Assembly (NCBI RefSeq): GCF_042678045.1
Contig: NZ_JBHUDI010000009.1
Coordinates: forward strand, 62,001-126,000
Source: Natrinema amylolyticus_A
Lineage (GTDB): Archaea; Halobacteriota; Halobacteria; Halobacteriales; Natrialbaceae
Reading direction: 5' to 3'
DNA: 64,000 bases
Shown: piece by piece, positions 1-8,293 of the stretch
Layout of the letters: each line of letters starts with the position of its first letter
Position numbering within the stretch: position 1 is the first letter of the stretch
The notes under the pieces: generated by a model
Told to the model about the DNA's origin: nothing
Seen by the model: the letters and a program-made list of their open reading frames with translations, nothing else
Databases searched by the model: none
Program-made: the position numbers and the translations under genes

Positions 1-2
1 AG

Positions 3-2012
3 GTAATCTCGTGGCTCGGGCTGATCATGCTGTTGATCGTCACCGGCCTCGAGACGGATATCGACCTCATTATCAACAAAGGACGGACGGCGGTCGTTCT
101 CTCGCTCGGTGGGATCGTCGTCCCGTTCGCAACGGGGTTTGCACTGGGCTGGGTGCTCCCGGCGGCGTTCATCGCGGCCCCTGGACAGCGACTCGTCTTC
201 AGTCTGTTTCTCGCCACCGCGATGAGTATCTCCGCGATTCCCGTCATCGCCAAGGTCCTCATCGAACTCGATGTCGTTCGCCGCGACATCGGACAGTTGA
301 TCCTCGCAGCGGGCATGGTCGACGATACGATCGGCTGGATCCTGCTGGCCACGGTCGCCGGATTGGCCCGCACTGGCGTGTTCAACGTCGGTTCGGCCGT
401 CGCGACGATCCTCTCGGTGGTCGCCTTCCTCGGTGTCGCGTTCACGATTGGCCGGCGGTTCACGGTCGACCTCGTTCGCTGGGTCGACAACGCCTTCGGA
501 AGCGACGCAGCATTGCTGTCGACGCTGATGCTGCTGGCGCTCGCGGCGGGGGCGATCACACAGTACATGGGTCTCGAGGCGATCCTCGGCGCGTTCGTCG
601 TCGGCGTCCTGGTCGGGCAGGTGAAACGGTTCGATTACGAGCTCCGGCACATGTTCGAGGTCGTCACGCTGTCGATCTTCGCGCCGGTTTTCTTCGCGAT
701 CGCGGGACTTCGGATGGATATTGTTGCGTTGGCCGACCCGACGGTCTTCGGTGTCGGCGTCGTCGTCTTCGGCGTCGCTTGTTTCGGGAAGTTCGCCGGG
801 ATCATGGGCGTGACGCCGTTCGCCGGCCTCTCGCGATGGGAGGGAATCACGATCGGCGGCGGGATGAACGCACGCGGAGCAATGGAGATCATCGTCGCGA
901 CCATCGGGCTCGGTGCCGGCATCTTGACGATCGAAATGTACAGCATCATCGTCGCCATCGCCATCGTCACCTCGCTGATGGCACCCGCGATCATGCGGTG
1001 GTCGATCCCGAAGATCGAGGTGAGCGCCGACGAGCGCGACCGAATCGAACGGGAAGCGTACCGCCAGGAGAGTTTCGTCGAGAATCTCACGCGAGTCCTG
1101 CTGCCGACTCGCGGCGGGGCCGATACCCGGTATGCGGCGCGACTGCTCGGGCCGCTGCTTCGAGACCGGGAGATCGAACTCGACGTGCTCTGCGTGAGCG
1201 AGGCGACCGAGGGCAGTGGTGGACGGATCAGTGAGGTTGCAACCCGCATCAGGCGTGGGCTGGCCGCGTGGCTACGACCTACCGTTCGAGAATCGAACAC
1301 CGCAGTCGCCCCGGACTCCGCCGAGCGGATCTTCGACGCCGTCGAGCGTCAGCTTGGTGAGGACGTCCGGGAACCGAGACGGATCGCGCGCGAACGGGCG
1401 GAGAGCGTTGCCGAGACGATCCTCGAGGAAAGCTCGCTCGGGTACGACCTGCTCGTCCTCGGTGAAACGGGCGCCGGGCGGACGCCCGACGAGCCGTTGT
1501 TCAGCGAGACGGTCAACCGAGTCGTTCAGGAAGCGCCGTGTCCGGCGATGATCGTCAGCACGCAGTCGGCGGCGGTGCCACCCGCCGACTCACTCGAGCG
1601 GATACTGCTGCCGACCGTCGGGACAGTCTCGAGTCGATACGCTGCCGAACTCGCGTTCGCGATCGCCGCCAGTGAGAACGCACTCGTCGACATCCTCCAC
1701 GTCGTCGAGCGACCACGATTCGACGAGCGATTCGCCGGTGAACCCGATCTCTCGAGGCAAGCGGGCATCGGCGAGCAGATCGTCGAACGAGAGGCGGCAC
1801 TCGGCAGGCGGCTCGGTGCCTCGGTCCTGACGACGGTGACGAGCGCATCTTCGCCGGAAGCAGAGATCGTCGATCGGGCAGCCCGGACCGACGCCGACGT
1901 GATCGTCATGGGATCGGACGTGCGGTTGCTCTCACAACGGGCGTTCCTCGGTCACCGGGTCGAACATGTCGTCCGGGACGCGTCGTGTCCGGTCGCGGTA
2001 CTCAGCGCGTAA
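3..2012 (+). CDS. Kef-type cation:proton antiporter with two UspA domains (5' partial)
   Basis: Membrane antiporter of the CPA2 (Kef/NhaS) type exchanging Na+ or K+ for H+. The frame is open to the window edge, and the codons before the first ATG (27) read VISWLGLI, typical of the second CPA2 helix, so the true start lies upstream. About 330 residues of hydrophobic segments follow. They include the ion-path region with DD in GMVDDTIGW and a GGGMNARGAMEI loop. Two universal-stress-protein domains come next; each ends with a G-rich nucleotide-binding stretch (LVLGETGAG, VIVMGSDV) followed by a CP-containing strand. Such fusions are common in haloarchaea, where the USP part probably senses nucleotide or energy state. 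The ion preferred cannot be read from sequence. Confidence 0.88.
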   Translation, partial: VISWLGLIMLLIVTGLETDIDLIINKGRTAVVLSLGGIVVPFATGFALGWVLPAAFIAAPGQRLVFSLFLATAMSISAIPVIAKVLIELDVVRRDIGQLILAAGMVDDTIGWILLATVAGLARTGVFNVGSAVATILSVVAFLGVAFTIGRRFTVDLVRWVDNAFGSDAALLSTLMLLALAAGAITQYMGLEAILGAFVVGVLVGQVKRFDYELRHMFEVVTLSIFAPVFFAIAGLRMDIVALADPTVFGVGVVVFGVACFGKFAGIMGVTPFAGLSRWEGITIGGGMNARGAMEIIVATIGLGAGILTIEMYSIIVAIAIVTSLMAPAIMRWSIPKIEVSADERDRIEREAYRQESFVENLTRVLLPTRGGADTRYAARLLGPLLRDREIELDVLCVSEATEGSGGRISEVATRIRRGLAAWLRPTVRESNTAVAPDSAERIFDAVERQLGEDVREPRRIARERAESVAETILEESSLGYDLLVLGETGAGRTPDEPLFSETVNRVVQEAPCPAMIVSTQSAAVPPADSLERILLPTVGTVSSRYAAELAFAIAASENALVDILHVVERPRFDERFAGEPDLSRQAGIGEQIVEREAALGRRLGASVLTTVTSASSPEAEIVDRAARTDADVIVMGSDVRLLSQRAFLGHRVEHVVRDASCPVAVLSA

Positions 2013-2050
2013 CGGTGGTAGCTCCGGCGGCCACCGATCGTGGTCGGTCG

Positions 2051-3406
2051 TCACGTCGGTTGCGTCGCGGTGGCGTCGATCGACTCCAGCAACAGCCCTG
2101 CACCGAGTTCGATCTCCCGTTCGGTCACGTCCAGTGGCGGCAACAGTCGCAGCGTCTTGTACCCACAGCCGAGCGTCAACAGTCCCCGGGAGAACGCCGC
2201 CTCGAGGACCGTGTCCCGGCGCGCTTTGGTTTCGAACTCGACGCCGATCATCAGGCCGCGACCGCGAACGTCGATCACGCCCGGGGCGTCGCCGTCGGTG
2301 ACGGCGTTCTCGAGGATCGCCTGAAGCTGGCTGCCCCGCTCGCGGGTGTTCGCGAGCAGGCCCTCATCGTGGATGATGTCGATCGTGAGCACACCCTGCA
2401 TGGCGGCGATGACGTCGCCAGCACCCCACGTCGAGGAGAGGCGACTTTGCTCGGCGGGAAACACGTCGGACCGCGAGATCGTCGCGCCGACCCGGAGCCC
2501 CTTTCCGCTCGTGATGACGTCCGGCGTGAGCTCGAGGTGGTCGACGGCCCACAGTTCGCCGGTCCGGCCCAGGCCCGACTGGATCTCGTCGGCGATGACC
2601 CGGAGGTCGTAGCGCTCGCGGAGGGCCTCGAGGTCGCGGGCGAACTGGGGATGAGCGACGCGATACCCGCCTTCGCCCTGGATTGGCTCGAGAATCAGGT
2701 AGGCGATTTCGTCGGGGTTGACCACGCCGCGGTCGGGATGGAGCATATCGGCAACGACGTTGCCGCCGGGGCCGTCGGTCCGCCAGCGGGTCTCGTACGC
2801 CTCGTCGGTCGCGGGGTAGGGGAGGCTGACGACGCCCGGAATTTCCGGGAAGCCGGTTCGGTGGACGGCTTTCGAGCGGTTGAGCGAGAGTGCACCCAGC
2901 GTTCGACCGTGGAACGCGCCGTCGAAGGTGAACGCCCGGTGGCCGCCGGCAGCGTAGCAGATCTTGATGGCGTTCTCGACGGCTTCCGCCCCGGAGTTCG
3001 AGAGGAAGACCCGATCCATGTCGTACTGATCCGTCATTGCGACCAGCCGGTCCATCAGCTGGGTGGGGCCGGGAACGTCGGGGTCGTCCGGCGGGCCGCT
3101 CCCACTCACGTAGAAGTCCTGCCCGGCAATTTTCAGCGGATCGACGAGGTCGAAATCGTGGAGTCGCTCGCGGATCTCGGGGTTGTTGTAGCCGAGCGGG
3201 GCGGCGGCGACGTGGCTCGTGAAATCCAGCAGGACGTTGCCATCGACGTCGGTACAGAACGGGCCAATCGCCTCGCCACCGACGTCCCAGACGAACTCGT
3301 AGACGTACGTACTCGGGGCGGCGAATCGGTGATGGTAGTCGACCCATTCGCGTGCCCGTTCACCGGGGAGATCGTCGACCTCCGGTTCGGCCGTTGCGCG
3401 GTCCAT
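2051..3406 (-). CDS. Class III PLP-dependent aminotransferase (GabT/ArgD-like)
   Basis: Fold-type I aminotransferase of 451 residues moving an amino group from an omega-amine (4-aminobutyrate, acetylornithine or similar) to a 2-oxoacid. Visible family motifs are SNSGAEAVENAIK (PLP phosphate binding), FDGAFHGRT, EPIQGEGG, IADEIQSGLGRTG (the Asp that contacts PLP nitrogen) and TSGKGL with the Schiff-base lysine. The start is supported by a TATA-like TTTAC about 27 bases upstream (3430-3436), implying a leaderless transcript. It converges on the antiporter gene with 38 bases between. Substrate is not resolved; the N-terminal extension resembles haloarchaeal proteins usually annotated as 4-aminobutyrate aminotransferase. 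Confidence 0.86.
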   Translation of the reverse strand: MDRATAEPEVDDLPGERAREWVDYHHRFAAPSTYVYEFVWDVGGEAIGPFCTDVDGNVLLDFTSHVAAAPLGYNNPEIRERLHDFDLVDPLKIAGQDFYVSGSGPPDDPDVPGPTQLMDRLVAMTDQYDMDRVFLSNSGAEAVENAIKICYAAGGHRAFTFDGAFHGRTLGALSLNRSKAVHRTGFPEIPGVVSLPYPATDEAYETRWRTDGPGGNVVADMLHPDRGVVNPDEIAYLILEPIQGEGGYRVAHPQFARDLEALRERYDLRVIADEIQSGLGRTGELWAVDHLELTPDVITSGKGLRVGATISRSDVFPAEQSRLSSTWGAGDVIAAMQGVLTIDIIHDEGLLANTRERGSQLQAILENAVTDGDAPGVIDVRGRGLMIGVEFETKARRDTVLEAAFSRGLLTLGCGYKTLRLLPPLDVTEREIELGAGLLLESIDATATQPT

Positions 3407-3445
3407 ATGCTACCTCTAGGCATGGACGGGTAAAGTTACGCAGTC

Positions 3446-4744
3446 CTAAACGACGACGAGCACTGACGCGAGTGCACCCCCGGTCAGCAAGATCGCACTG
3501 TAGGCCGCGACCCGGTTCCGGAAGCCGGTGTTCGTCGATGTCGATGCTAACAGGGCCTTGACCACGATGCTCGAGACCGTCGCGAGCAGGATCGCAACCG
3601 TAGCCTCCGGCCCGCCCAGTTGGTCGCCACGGTAGAGGACGACCGCCGACGTGGTCGCCCCGGCACTCGAGACGAAGCCGCTGGCGACGGCCGTCGCGTA
3701 GAAGCCGAGCGTGCCGAACCACGTCTCGGCCAGCGAGCCAAAGACGAGCACGCCGAGGAAGACGACGCCGAACCCGAGCGCGTTTTTCAGCGAGAACGGA
3801 CTCTCGAGTTCCATCGGCCCGGATTCGCTCCAGTCGGCAGTGAACGCGGCGACGACGAACGCGAGGACGATGACGGCTCCCAGCGGCACGATCGCCTCGA
3901 CGAGGATGTCGGCGTCGCTGCCGGCCGTAAAGCCGACTGCGATCGCGAGATTGCGTGCGGCCATCGCGGCGTTCGCGAGCAAGATCGCGGCGACGGCGTA
4001 GGAGGCCGCCTCGGGCCGCTGGTTGACGTGATCGAGCATCGTCCCGACGACGGCCGTCGAGGACGCCAGCCCGCCGAAAAAGCCCGTGACCGCGATCCCG
4101 CGACCGCCGTAGGTCGTGACGATCGCGTAGTTGGCGATCCCGATCCCCGCCACGGCGACGACCATCAGCCAGATGACCTGCGGCTCGAGTGGCAGCGTCA
4201 GCCCGGCGAACTCGACGGTCGTTTCCGCCGGGAGGATCGGATAGATGACGAACGCGAGGATGGCGAACTCGATGGTCGAGCGCACCTCCTCGTGGGAGAG
4301 CCCCCACGCGAACTCGTGGAGTTCGCGCTTCAAGACGAGCAACAGCGACGAGAGCACGGCGACGGTCACGCCCTCGAGGATGAAGCCGACGGCGACCAGC
4401 GCGCCGACGCCGTAGGCGACGAGCATCGAGACCGACGTCGTCAGTGAGAGTCCCGCTTCGTCGTCGCTCATGAGCCCCTGAACCGCGAGCAACACCCCCT
4501 GGACGATGACGAGCACGCCACCGAGTATCAGCAGGCCCTCGCCGATGGGTGCCTCGGTCTCGATGGCGAGGACGGTAAAAACGGCAGCGAGCAGGCTGAT
4601 CAGCGAGAACGTCCGAATGCCGGCGGACTTCTGGGACCACTCGCGTTCGAGTCCGAGAAACATCCCCAGTGCGCCGGCCAGTGCGATCCGCACGACCGTC
4701 TCCTCGAGCGGCGCATCGACGACCTGCAGCGCGACCTCGTTCAC
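3446..4744 (-). CDS. MgtC/SapB family membrane protein with DUF4010 domain
   Basis: Integral membrane protein of about 432 residues. The N-terminal part is MgtC/SapB-like (GALGMFLGLEREW, GIRTFSLISLLAAV), and the C-terminal two thirds form a DUF4010 bundle with GFFGGLASSTAVVG and a related FVSSAGATTSAVV half-repeat. The physiological role of these fusions is unknown; MgtC proteins are linked to Mg2+ limitation and membrane ATPase control. I start it at the GTG at 4744 (VNEVALQ): a TATATAA at 4767-4773 is centred 26 bases upstream, whereas a longer reading from TTG at 4777 would place the TATA box inside the gene. Confidence 0.82.
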   Translation of the reverse strand: MNEVALQVVDAPLEETVVRIALAGALGMFLGLEREWSQKSAGIRTFSLISLLAAVFTVLAIETEAPIGEGLLILGGVLVIVQGVLLAVQGLMSDDEAGLSLTTSVSMLVAYGVGALVAVGFILEGVTVAVLSSLLLVLKRELHEFAWGLSHEEVRSTIEFAILAFVIYPILPAETTVEFAGLTLPLEPQVIWLMVVAVAGIGIANYAIVTTYGGRGIAVTGFFGGLASSTAVVGTMLDHVNQRPEAASYAVAAILLANAAMAARNLAIAVGFTAGSDADILVEAIVPLGAVIVLAFVVAAFTADWSESGPMELESPFSLKNALGFGVVFLGVLVFGSLAETWFGTLGFYATAVASGFVSSAGATTSAVVLYRGDQLGGPEATVAILLATVSSIVVKALLASTSTNTGFRNRVAAYSAILLTGGALASVLVVV

Positions 4745-4766
4745 CCCCGACCGTTCACCGTGATCG

Positions 4767-4773
4767 TATATAA
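4767..4773 (-). promoter_or_regulatory. TATA box of the MgtC/DUF4010 gene
   Basis: TTATATA on the minus strand, centred 26 bases before the GTG at 4744. This is the spacing of a haloarchaeal leaderless promoter and fixes the start codon. Confidence 0.6.
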
Positions 4774-4838
4774 GCAACCCGCCGACGGTGACGCGATCCG
4801 ATCGCCGACATCCACGCTAGATGGCACCGTCAACAGTG

Positions 4839-4920
4839 ATACGGTCTGCTGTTACGGGTTACCGGCGCGACCGCCGGACTGCTCCCGGTCGCGTCGGCAC
4901 CCACTGACAGCAGTCTGTAT
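4839..4920. repeat. Nested-palindrome intergenic repeat, copy 1
   Basis: About 82 bp with imperfect terminal inverted repeats (ATACGGTCTGCTGT on the left, ACAGCAGTCTGTAT on the right) and an inner GCGACCG/CGGTCGC stem. It lies between the MgtC gene start and the PadR gene end. Other copies in this window are at 8216, 27503, 34421, 35279 and 47612. Confidence 0.7.
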
Positions 4921-5017
4921 GACGCGATCCGTCGAGATCTCATTGGACAGTGATCGACGATCCTGATACGGAATGTCCCAGGCGGCGGTCACGGACCCGG
5001 CAACGCGTGGACCCGTG

Positions 5018-5293
5018 TCAGAGGTCGACGTACTGCGATTCCCACTCGCGGCGGGCCTCGAGTTCGCGGCGGCCACGGCGAGTGAGCGTATAGAAGTTCG
5101 TTCGGCGGTCACGTCGGCCCTTCTCGACGAGACCCTTGTCGACGAGCGTATCGAGGTTCGGATAGAGCCGCCCGTGATGGATCTCTTTCTCGTAGTACTG
5201 TTCGAGTTCGTCTTTGATAGCCAGTCCGTGGGGCTCCTCCTCACCAGCGATGACATAGAGCAAGTCACGCTGGAATCCTGTCAGGTCGTACAT
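5018..5293 (-). CDS. PadR-family winged-helix transcriptional regulator
   Basis: 91-residue DNA-binding protein. It matches the short PadR core: FQRDLLYVIAGEEEPHGLAIKDEL (first helices), YYEKEIHHGRLYPNLDTLVDKGLVEKG (recognition helix and wing) and NFYTLTRRGRREL. It lacks the C-terminal helical extension of PadR subfamily 2, as is usual for haloarchaeal members. Target genes are unknown. An AT-rich TTTTAATAA lies about 37 bases upstream of the ATG. Confidence 0.85.
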   Translation of the reverse strand: MYDLTGFQRDLLYVIAGEEEPHGLAIKDELEQYYEKEIHHGRLYPNLDTLVDKGLVEKGRRDRRTNFYTLTRRGRRELEARREWESQYVDL

Positions 5294-5744
5294 TGGGAAA
5301 GTACCAATCGCACTTACTGTCGAATTTTAATAAGGCTATCGGGTTGTTTCGATTGAAAGAGGGGTATTACCAGCGAGACGTGTCGTTTCGAGTCCGAGAG
5401 ACCCATAATGTCCATGACGAATCGATCGGTGAATCTCACATAATGTGTGGTTCATGTTTACAGTCCAGATATTTTATTTCGACACAATTATATTGAATTG
5501 TCCGCCACTGTTGACCTTGGTTTGCTCGAGTAGAAACCAGTCTCACCACTGGACAGTAGAACGCTCGAAACAGGAAAGCAGATCGCGTGACGGGAAAAGT
5601 GTCACGCGATCGCTTGCCGCCCTGAATTGGTCCCCGCTGACGCTTCGGCCCTCCAAGCGAAGCGTCACGTAGAAAACTACGTTGTGTGTACTTAAATGTA
5701 ACGACAGCAGGAGACCGCAGGGATGGCCGATAATCGGGGCTCTC
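5294..5744. other. Intergenic region with three hairpins, no gene seen
   Basis: 451 bases without a convincing gene. The first 270 are AT-rich (PadR promoter and beyond). The remainder holds three consecutive inverted repeats (5581-5611, 5638-5667, 5667-5682). A TTAAAT at about 5692 could be a promoter element, but no plus-strand gene follows. Confidence 0.5.
5581..5682. repeat. Cluster of three inverted repeats
   Basis: Arm pairs are GATCGCGTGAC (5581-5591) with GTCACGCGATC (5601-5611); TGACGCTTCG (5638-5647) with CGAAGCGTCA (5658-5667); and ACGTAG (5667-5672) with CTACGT (5677-5682) around an AAAA loop. All arms are perfect. It could be a structured RNA, a terminator or a decayed mobile element. 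Confidence 0.5.
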
Positions 5745-5891
5745 CTAGATATGTTCCTCCTCGAGTACCCACCCGAGCGCTCGCTTGTAATAAGTAAACA
5801 TCTCTTCGACGCCGTCGTGGCGCATCTCGTCGCTCTCGAGGTGTTCTTTGAGGAACTCGTACTGCTCGCGGATTTCGTCTTCGTCTCGCAT
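5745..5891 (-). CDS. Small acidic conserved-type protein (48 aa)
   Basis: A 48-residue reading frame from ATG at 5891, rich in Asp, Glu and Tyr (begins MRDEDEIREQYEFL, ends GWVLEEEHI), predicted all-helical and without cysteines. The acidic composition, helical periodicity and high third-position GC are typical of real haloarchaeal microproteins. The upstream in-frame extension is rich in Arg, Ser and Cys and looks non-coding, so this ATG is chosen. Function unknown. It stands alone between two hairpin-rich intergenic regions. Confidence 0.6.
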   Translation of the reverse strand: MRDEDEIREQYEFLKEHLESDEMRHDGVEEMFTYYKRALGWVLEEEHI

Positions 5892-6403
5892 ACTCGCCAC
5901 TACCGGCCGAGAGCGGAAAAAACGCCGCGACGCGGCAGTGCTCGGTCTCACGTTTCGCCGTTCCGAGGACCGGCGAACTCGACCCCCGTTACACCCGAAA
6001 GCATACGTATTTCTGTCATGAAACAGTGTGCGGTAGTAGCACATATTGCTGTAGGGCGAGACCACCAGCCAATAACACACTGACAACGAGTCGGCAGTCG
6101 CGACCGACCATCGAATAGATTGTTACTGACCGTCACTGCACACTCGATCGCACGATAGCCCTAGATCGGCTGTATAACCCGTTTCAGTCGCTACTATACT
6201 GGCTACCGATTCGAGGTGTTTCGCTGCGGTCTGTCGTTGCAGCCGTTAATAGTCTGTTGGGTGACAGTCACCCAATCGGCGTGCGTTCGGTGCTGGCCAT
6301 TAGTTGTAACCGACGATCGCGTCTCACGGCTCGTTGCTGACGGTGACGACGTTCTCGAGCCGGGTCCGGTGGGACTTTTTGTGTTCCGTCCGTAGTGAAC
6401 GCC
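5892..6403. other. Intergenic region with a perfect palindrome
   Basis: 512 bases without a convincing gene. The one clear structure is TTGGGTGAC-A-GTCACCCAA at 6257-6275, a perfect 9-base dyad suited to a dimeric regulator. It lies about 130 bases before the next gene, so its target is unclear. Confidence 0.45.
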
Positions 6404-7120
6404 ATGAAAATCAGGGGTGAGCGCGAATGTACGGCGTGTGGGACCCGCTGGTCGTACTACGAGACCGGAAGTGTGGGCTGTCCGGCCTGTGGCAGCCTCC
6501 GGAGCGTCGGCGTCGACGAGCGGACCGAACACACCGACATGCAGGTCGTGTTCGACCTGACGCCCGTTCGAAACGCGATCGACGAGGCCGACACCGACGA
6601 CCTCGCTGAGCGGGCTCGCGACCGGTGTCGCGAGTACGTTCGCCGTCGCGGGTTCGTCAACGCCGGCACCCTCCGCGAACTCGACGACACCTATCTGGCC
6701 GCGATCGAACTGCTCCACGTCGCCGACATCGTCGCCCGCGAGATCCACCTCGAGGAACGCGAAGAACTCTACTTCCTCGCCTTGCTCCGGGACGCCGACC
6801 AGGGGGAGCGTCCGCCTGTCGAGGACGTTCCGCGATCGCTTCGCACCGCTCGCGGACTCGCCTACGCAAACGCCGTCCGCGAGTACCGCCGCGACGTCCG
6901 CACGTGGGCCGAGGACCGAGAACTGACGACGAGCGAACGGGGGGCGCTCGAGACCCTCGGCGAACACGTCACGCGGGTTCGGATGCTCGACGGCGATGTC
7001 GAGCCACGGACCGCCGAACGGCTGATCGAGGCGACCCGCGATCTCGCAAACGGCCTGCGCGGCGACGAGGTGGCGTTCTCGCAGGCCCAGGAGCGACTGG
7101 CGAACCTCGAGTTCGAGTGA
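6404..7120 (+). CDS. Haloarchaeal zinc-ribbon protein, function unknown
   Basis: About 238 residues. The N-terminus carries a zinc ribbon: C-x2-C (ECTACGTRW) and, after 16 residues, CPACGSLRSVG. The rest is helical and Arg/Glu-rich with no enzyme motif I recognise. It resembles a haloarchaea-specific DUF family often annotated as TFIIB-type zinc-ribbon-containing. The ATG at 6404 is preferred over the in-frame GTG at 6395, because a T-rich CTTTTTG is centred about 27 bases before it. It converges on folD with three bases between stops. Confidence 0.72.
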   Translation: MKIRGERECTACGTRWSYYETGSVGCPACGSLRSVGVDERTEHTDMQVVFDLTPVRNAIDEADTDDLAERARDRCREYVRRRGFVNAGTLRELDDTYLAAIELLHVADIVAREIHLEEREELYFLALLRDADQGERPPVEDVPRSLRTARGLAYANAVREYRRDVRTWAEDRELTTSERGALETLGEHVTRVRMLDGDVEPRTAERLIEATRDLANGLRGDEVAFSQAQERLANLEFE

Positions 7121-7123
7121 AAA

Positions 7124-8017
7124 CTAAGGCAGCTCGACAGCGACGTCTTCCTGCAGGCTCGCGGCTCTGACAGTGTTGTACAGCAGCATCGCGCGCGTCA
7201 TCGGGCCGACGCCGCCGGGAACCGGCGTGATCGCGCTCGCTTTCTCCTTGGCGCTCTCGAACTCGACGTCGCCGACGAGTTCGTAGCCCTTCTCGGTGTC
7301 CGCGTCGACGCGGTTGACGCCCACGTCGATCACGACCGTTCCCTCCGAAATCATCGAGCCGTCGACGAGTTCCGGGACGCCGGCGGCGGCGACGACGATG
7401 TCTGCACGCCGCGTCTTTTCTGCAAGGTCTTCGGTTCGGGAGTGACAGACCGTCACGGTCGCGTTGCCGTCATCGGCTTTCTGGATCAGCAGGTTCGCAA
7501 GCGGTTTGCCGACGATATCCGACCGACCGACGATCGTTACGTCCTTGCCCTCGGTGTCGACGCCGGCCGACTCGAGTAGCTTCTGGACACCGTGGGGTGT
7601 ACAGGGTCGGAACCGAGCGTCGCCGGCGACGAGTCGGCCGACGTTCTCGGGGTGGAAGCCGTCGACGTCCTTCGCGGGATCGACCCGACGGATCACGTCG
7701 CGGTAGTCGACGTGGTCCGGAACGGGTGCCTGAACGATGTAGCCGTGGACGTCGTCGTTGTCGTTGAGTTCGGCGATGGTATCGAACAGTTCCTCGGCCG
7801 GGGCGTCGCCGGCGACGTCGACGTGGTGGCTTTCGATGCCGACCTCCTCGCAGTCGCGCTGTTTCATGTTCACGTAGGTCTGACTCGCGGGATCGTCACC
7901 CATGAGGACCGTCGCCAGGCCCGGCCGTGCACCCGCGTCGGCGAGCGTCTCGATCGCCTCGGTCAGATCGTCTCGAATGTTACTCGCAACCGCGTTGCCG
8001 TCGATGATCTCGGTCAT
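7124..8017 (-). CDS. folD: Bifunctional methylenetetrahydrofolate dehydrogenase/cyclohydrolase
   Basis: Cytosolic enzyme interconverting 5,10-methylene-, 5,10-methenyl- and 10-formyl-tetrahydrofolate with NADP. At 297 residues it has the normal FolD length. The catalytic YVNMK motif is at residues 48-52, followed by the family signatures VDGFHPENVGRL, CTPHGV, IVGRSDIVGKPL (Rossmann dinucleotide site) and PGGVGPMTRAML near the end. With glyA immediately upstream on the same strand it forms a one-carbon pair, although 276 bases containing a palindromic repeat separate them, so they may be transcribed separately. Confidence 0.95.
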   Translation of the reverse strand: MTEIIDGNAVASNIRDDLTEAIETLADAGARPGLATVLMGDDPASQTYVNMKQRDCEEVGIESHHVDVAGDAPAEELFDTIAELNDNDDVHGYIVQAPVPDHVDYRDVIRRVDPAKDVDGFHPENVGRLVAGDARFRPCTPHGVQKLLESAGVDTEGKDVTIVGRSDIVGKPLANLLIQKADDGNATVTVCHSRTEDLAEKTRRADIVVAAAGVPELVDGSMISEGTVVIDVGVNRVDADTEKGYELVGDVEFESAKEKASAITPVPGGVGPMTRAMLLYNTVRAASLQEDVAVELP

Positions 8018-8215
8018 TACTCGAGTGGGCGACCGCGAGACTCATTAATCTCCGGATTCGTGCCTATAATCTCTTTCAAGACGGCTCGAATGTACACGTT
8101 CATGAATAGGATATCGCGAGACCTCCCGATTGGAGGCCAGCCAGATCGCGTCGAGAGAGTACCTGTCGCTCGCGAGTACTGACAGCGAGACGGCAGCCGC
8201 GAAAACGAATGCGTC

Positions 8216-8293
8216 ATGATACTGCCGGACAGAACGACGTAAAGCCGGTCGCATGCGACCGACTTCGTCGTGACTGCTGTCCAGTCGTATCAG
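8216..8293. repeat. Nested-palindrome intergenic repeat, copy 2
   Basis: About 78 bp directly abutting the glyA stop codon. The ends are TGATACTGCCGGACAG and CTGTCCAGTCGTATCA, imperfectly inverted. The centre is the perfect palindrome CGGTCGCATGCGACCG (8246-8261). It probably forms the glyA 3' end structure. Confidence 0.6.

Noticed and set aside
1985..3433. Long plus-strand frame of 482 codons opposite the aminotransferase
   Set aside because: It is the antisense shadow of a clear aminotransferase; GC-rich third positions keep the reverse strand open.
5445..6083. Plus-strand frames of 75 and 133 codons in the hairpin region
   Set aside because: Ser/Thr/Arg-rich composition and overlap with hairpins and with the 48-aa minus-strand gene argue against coding.
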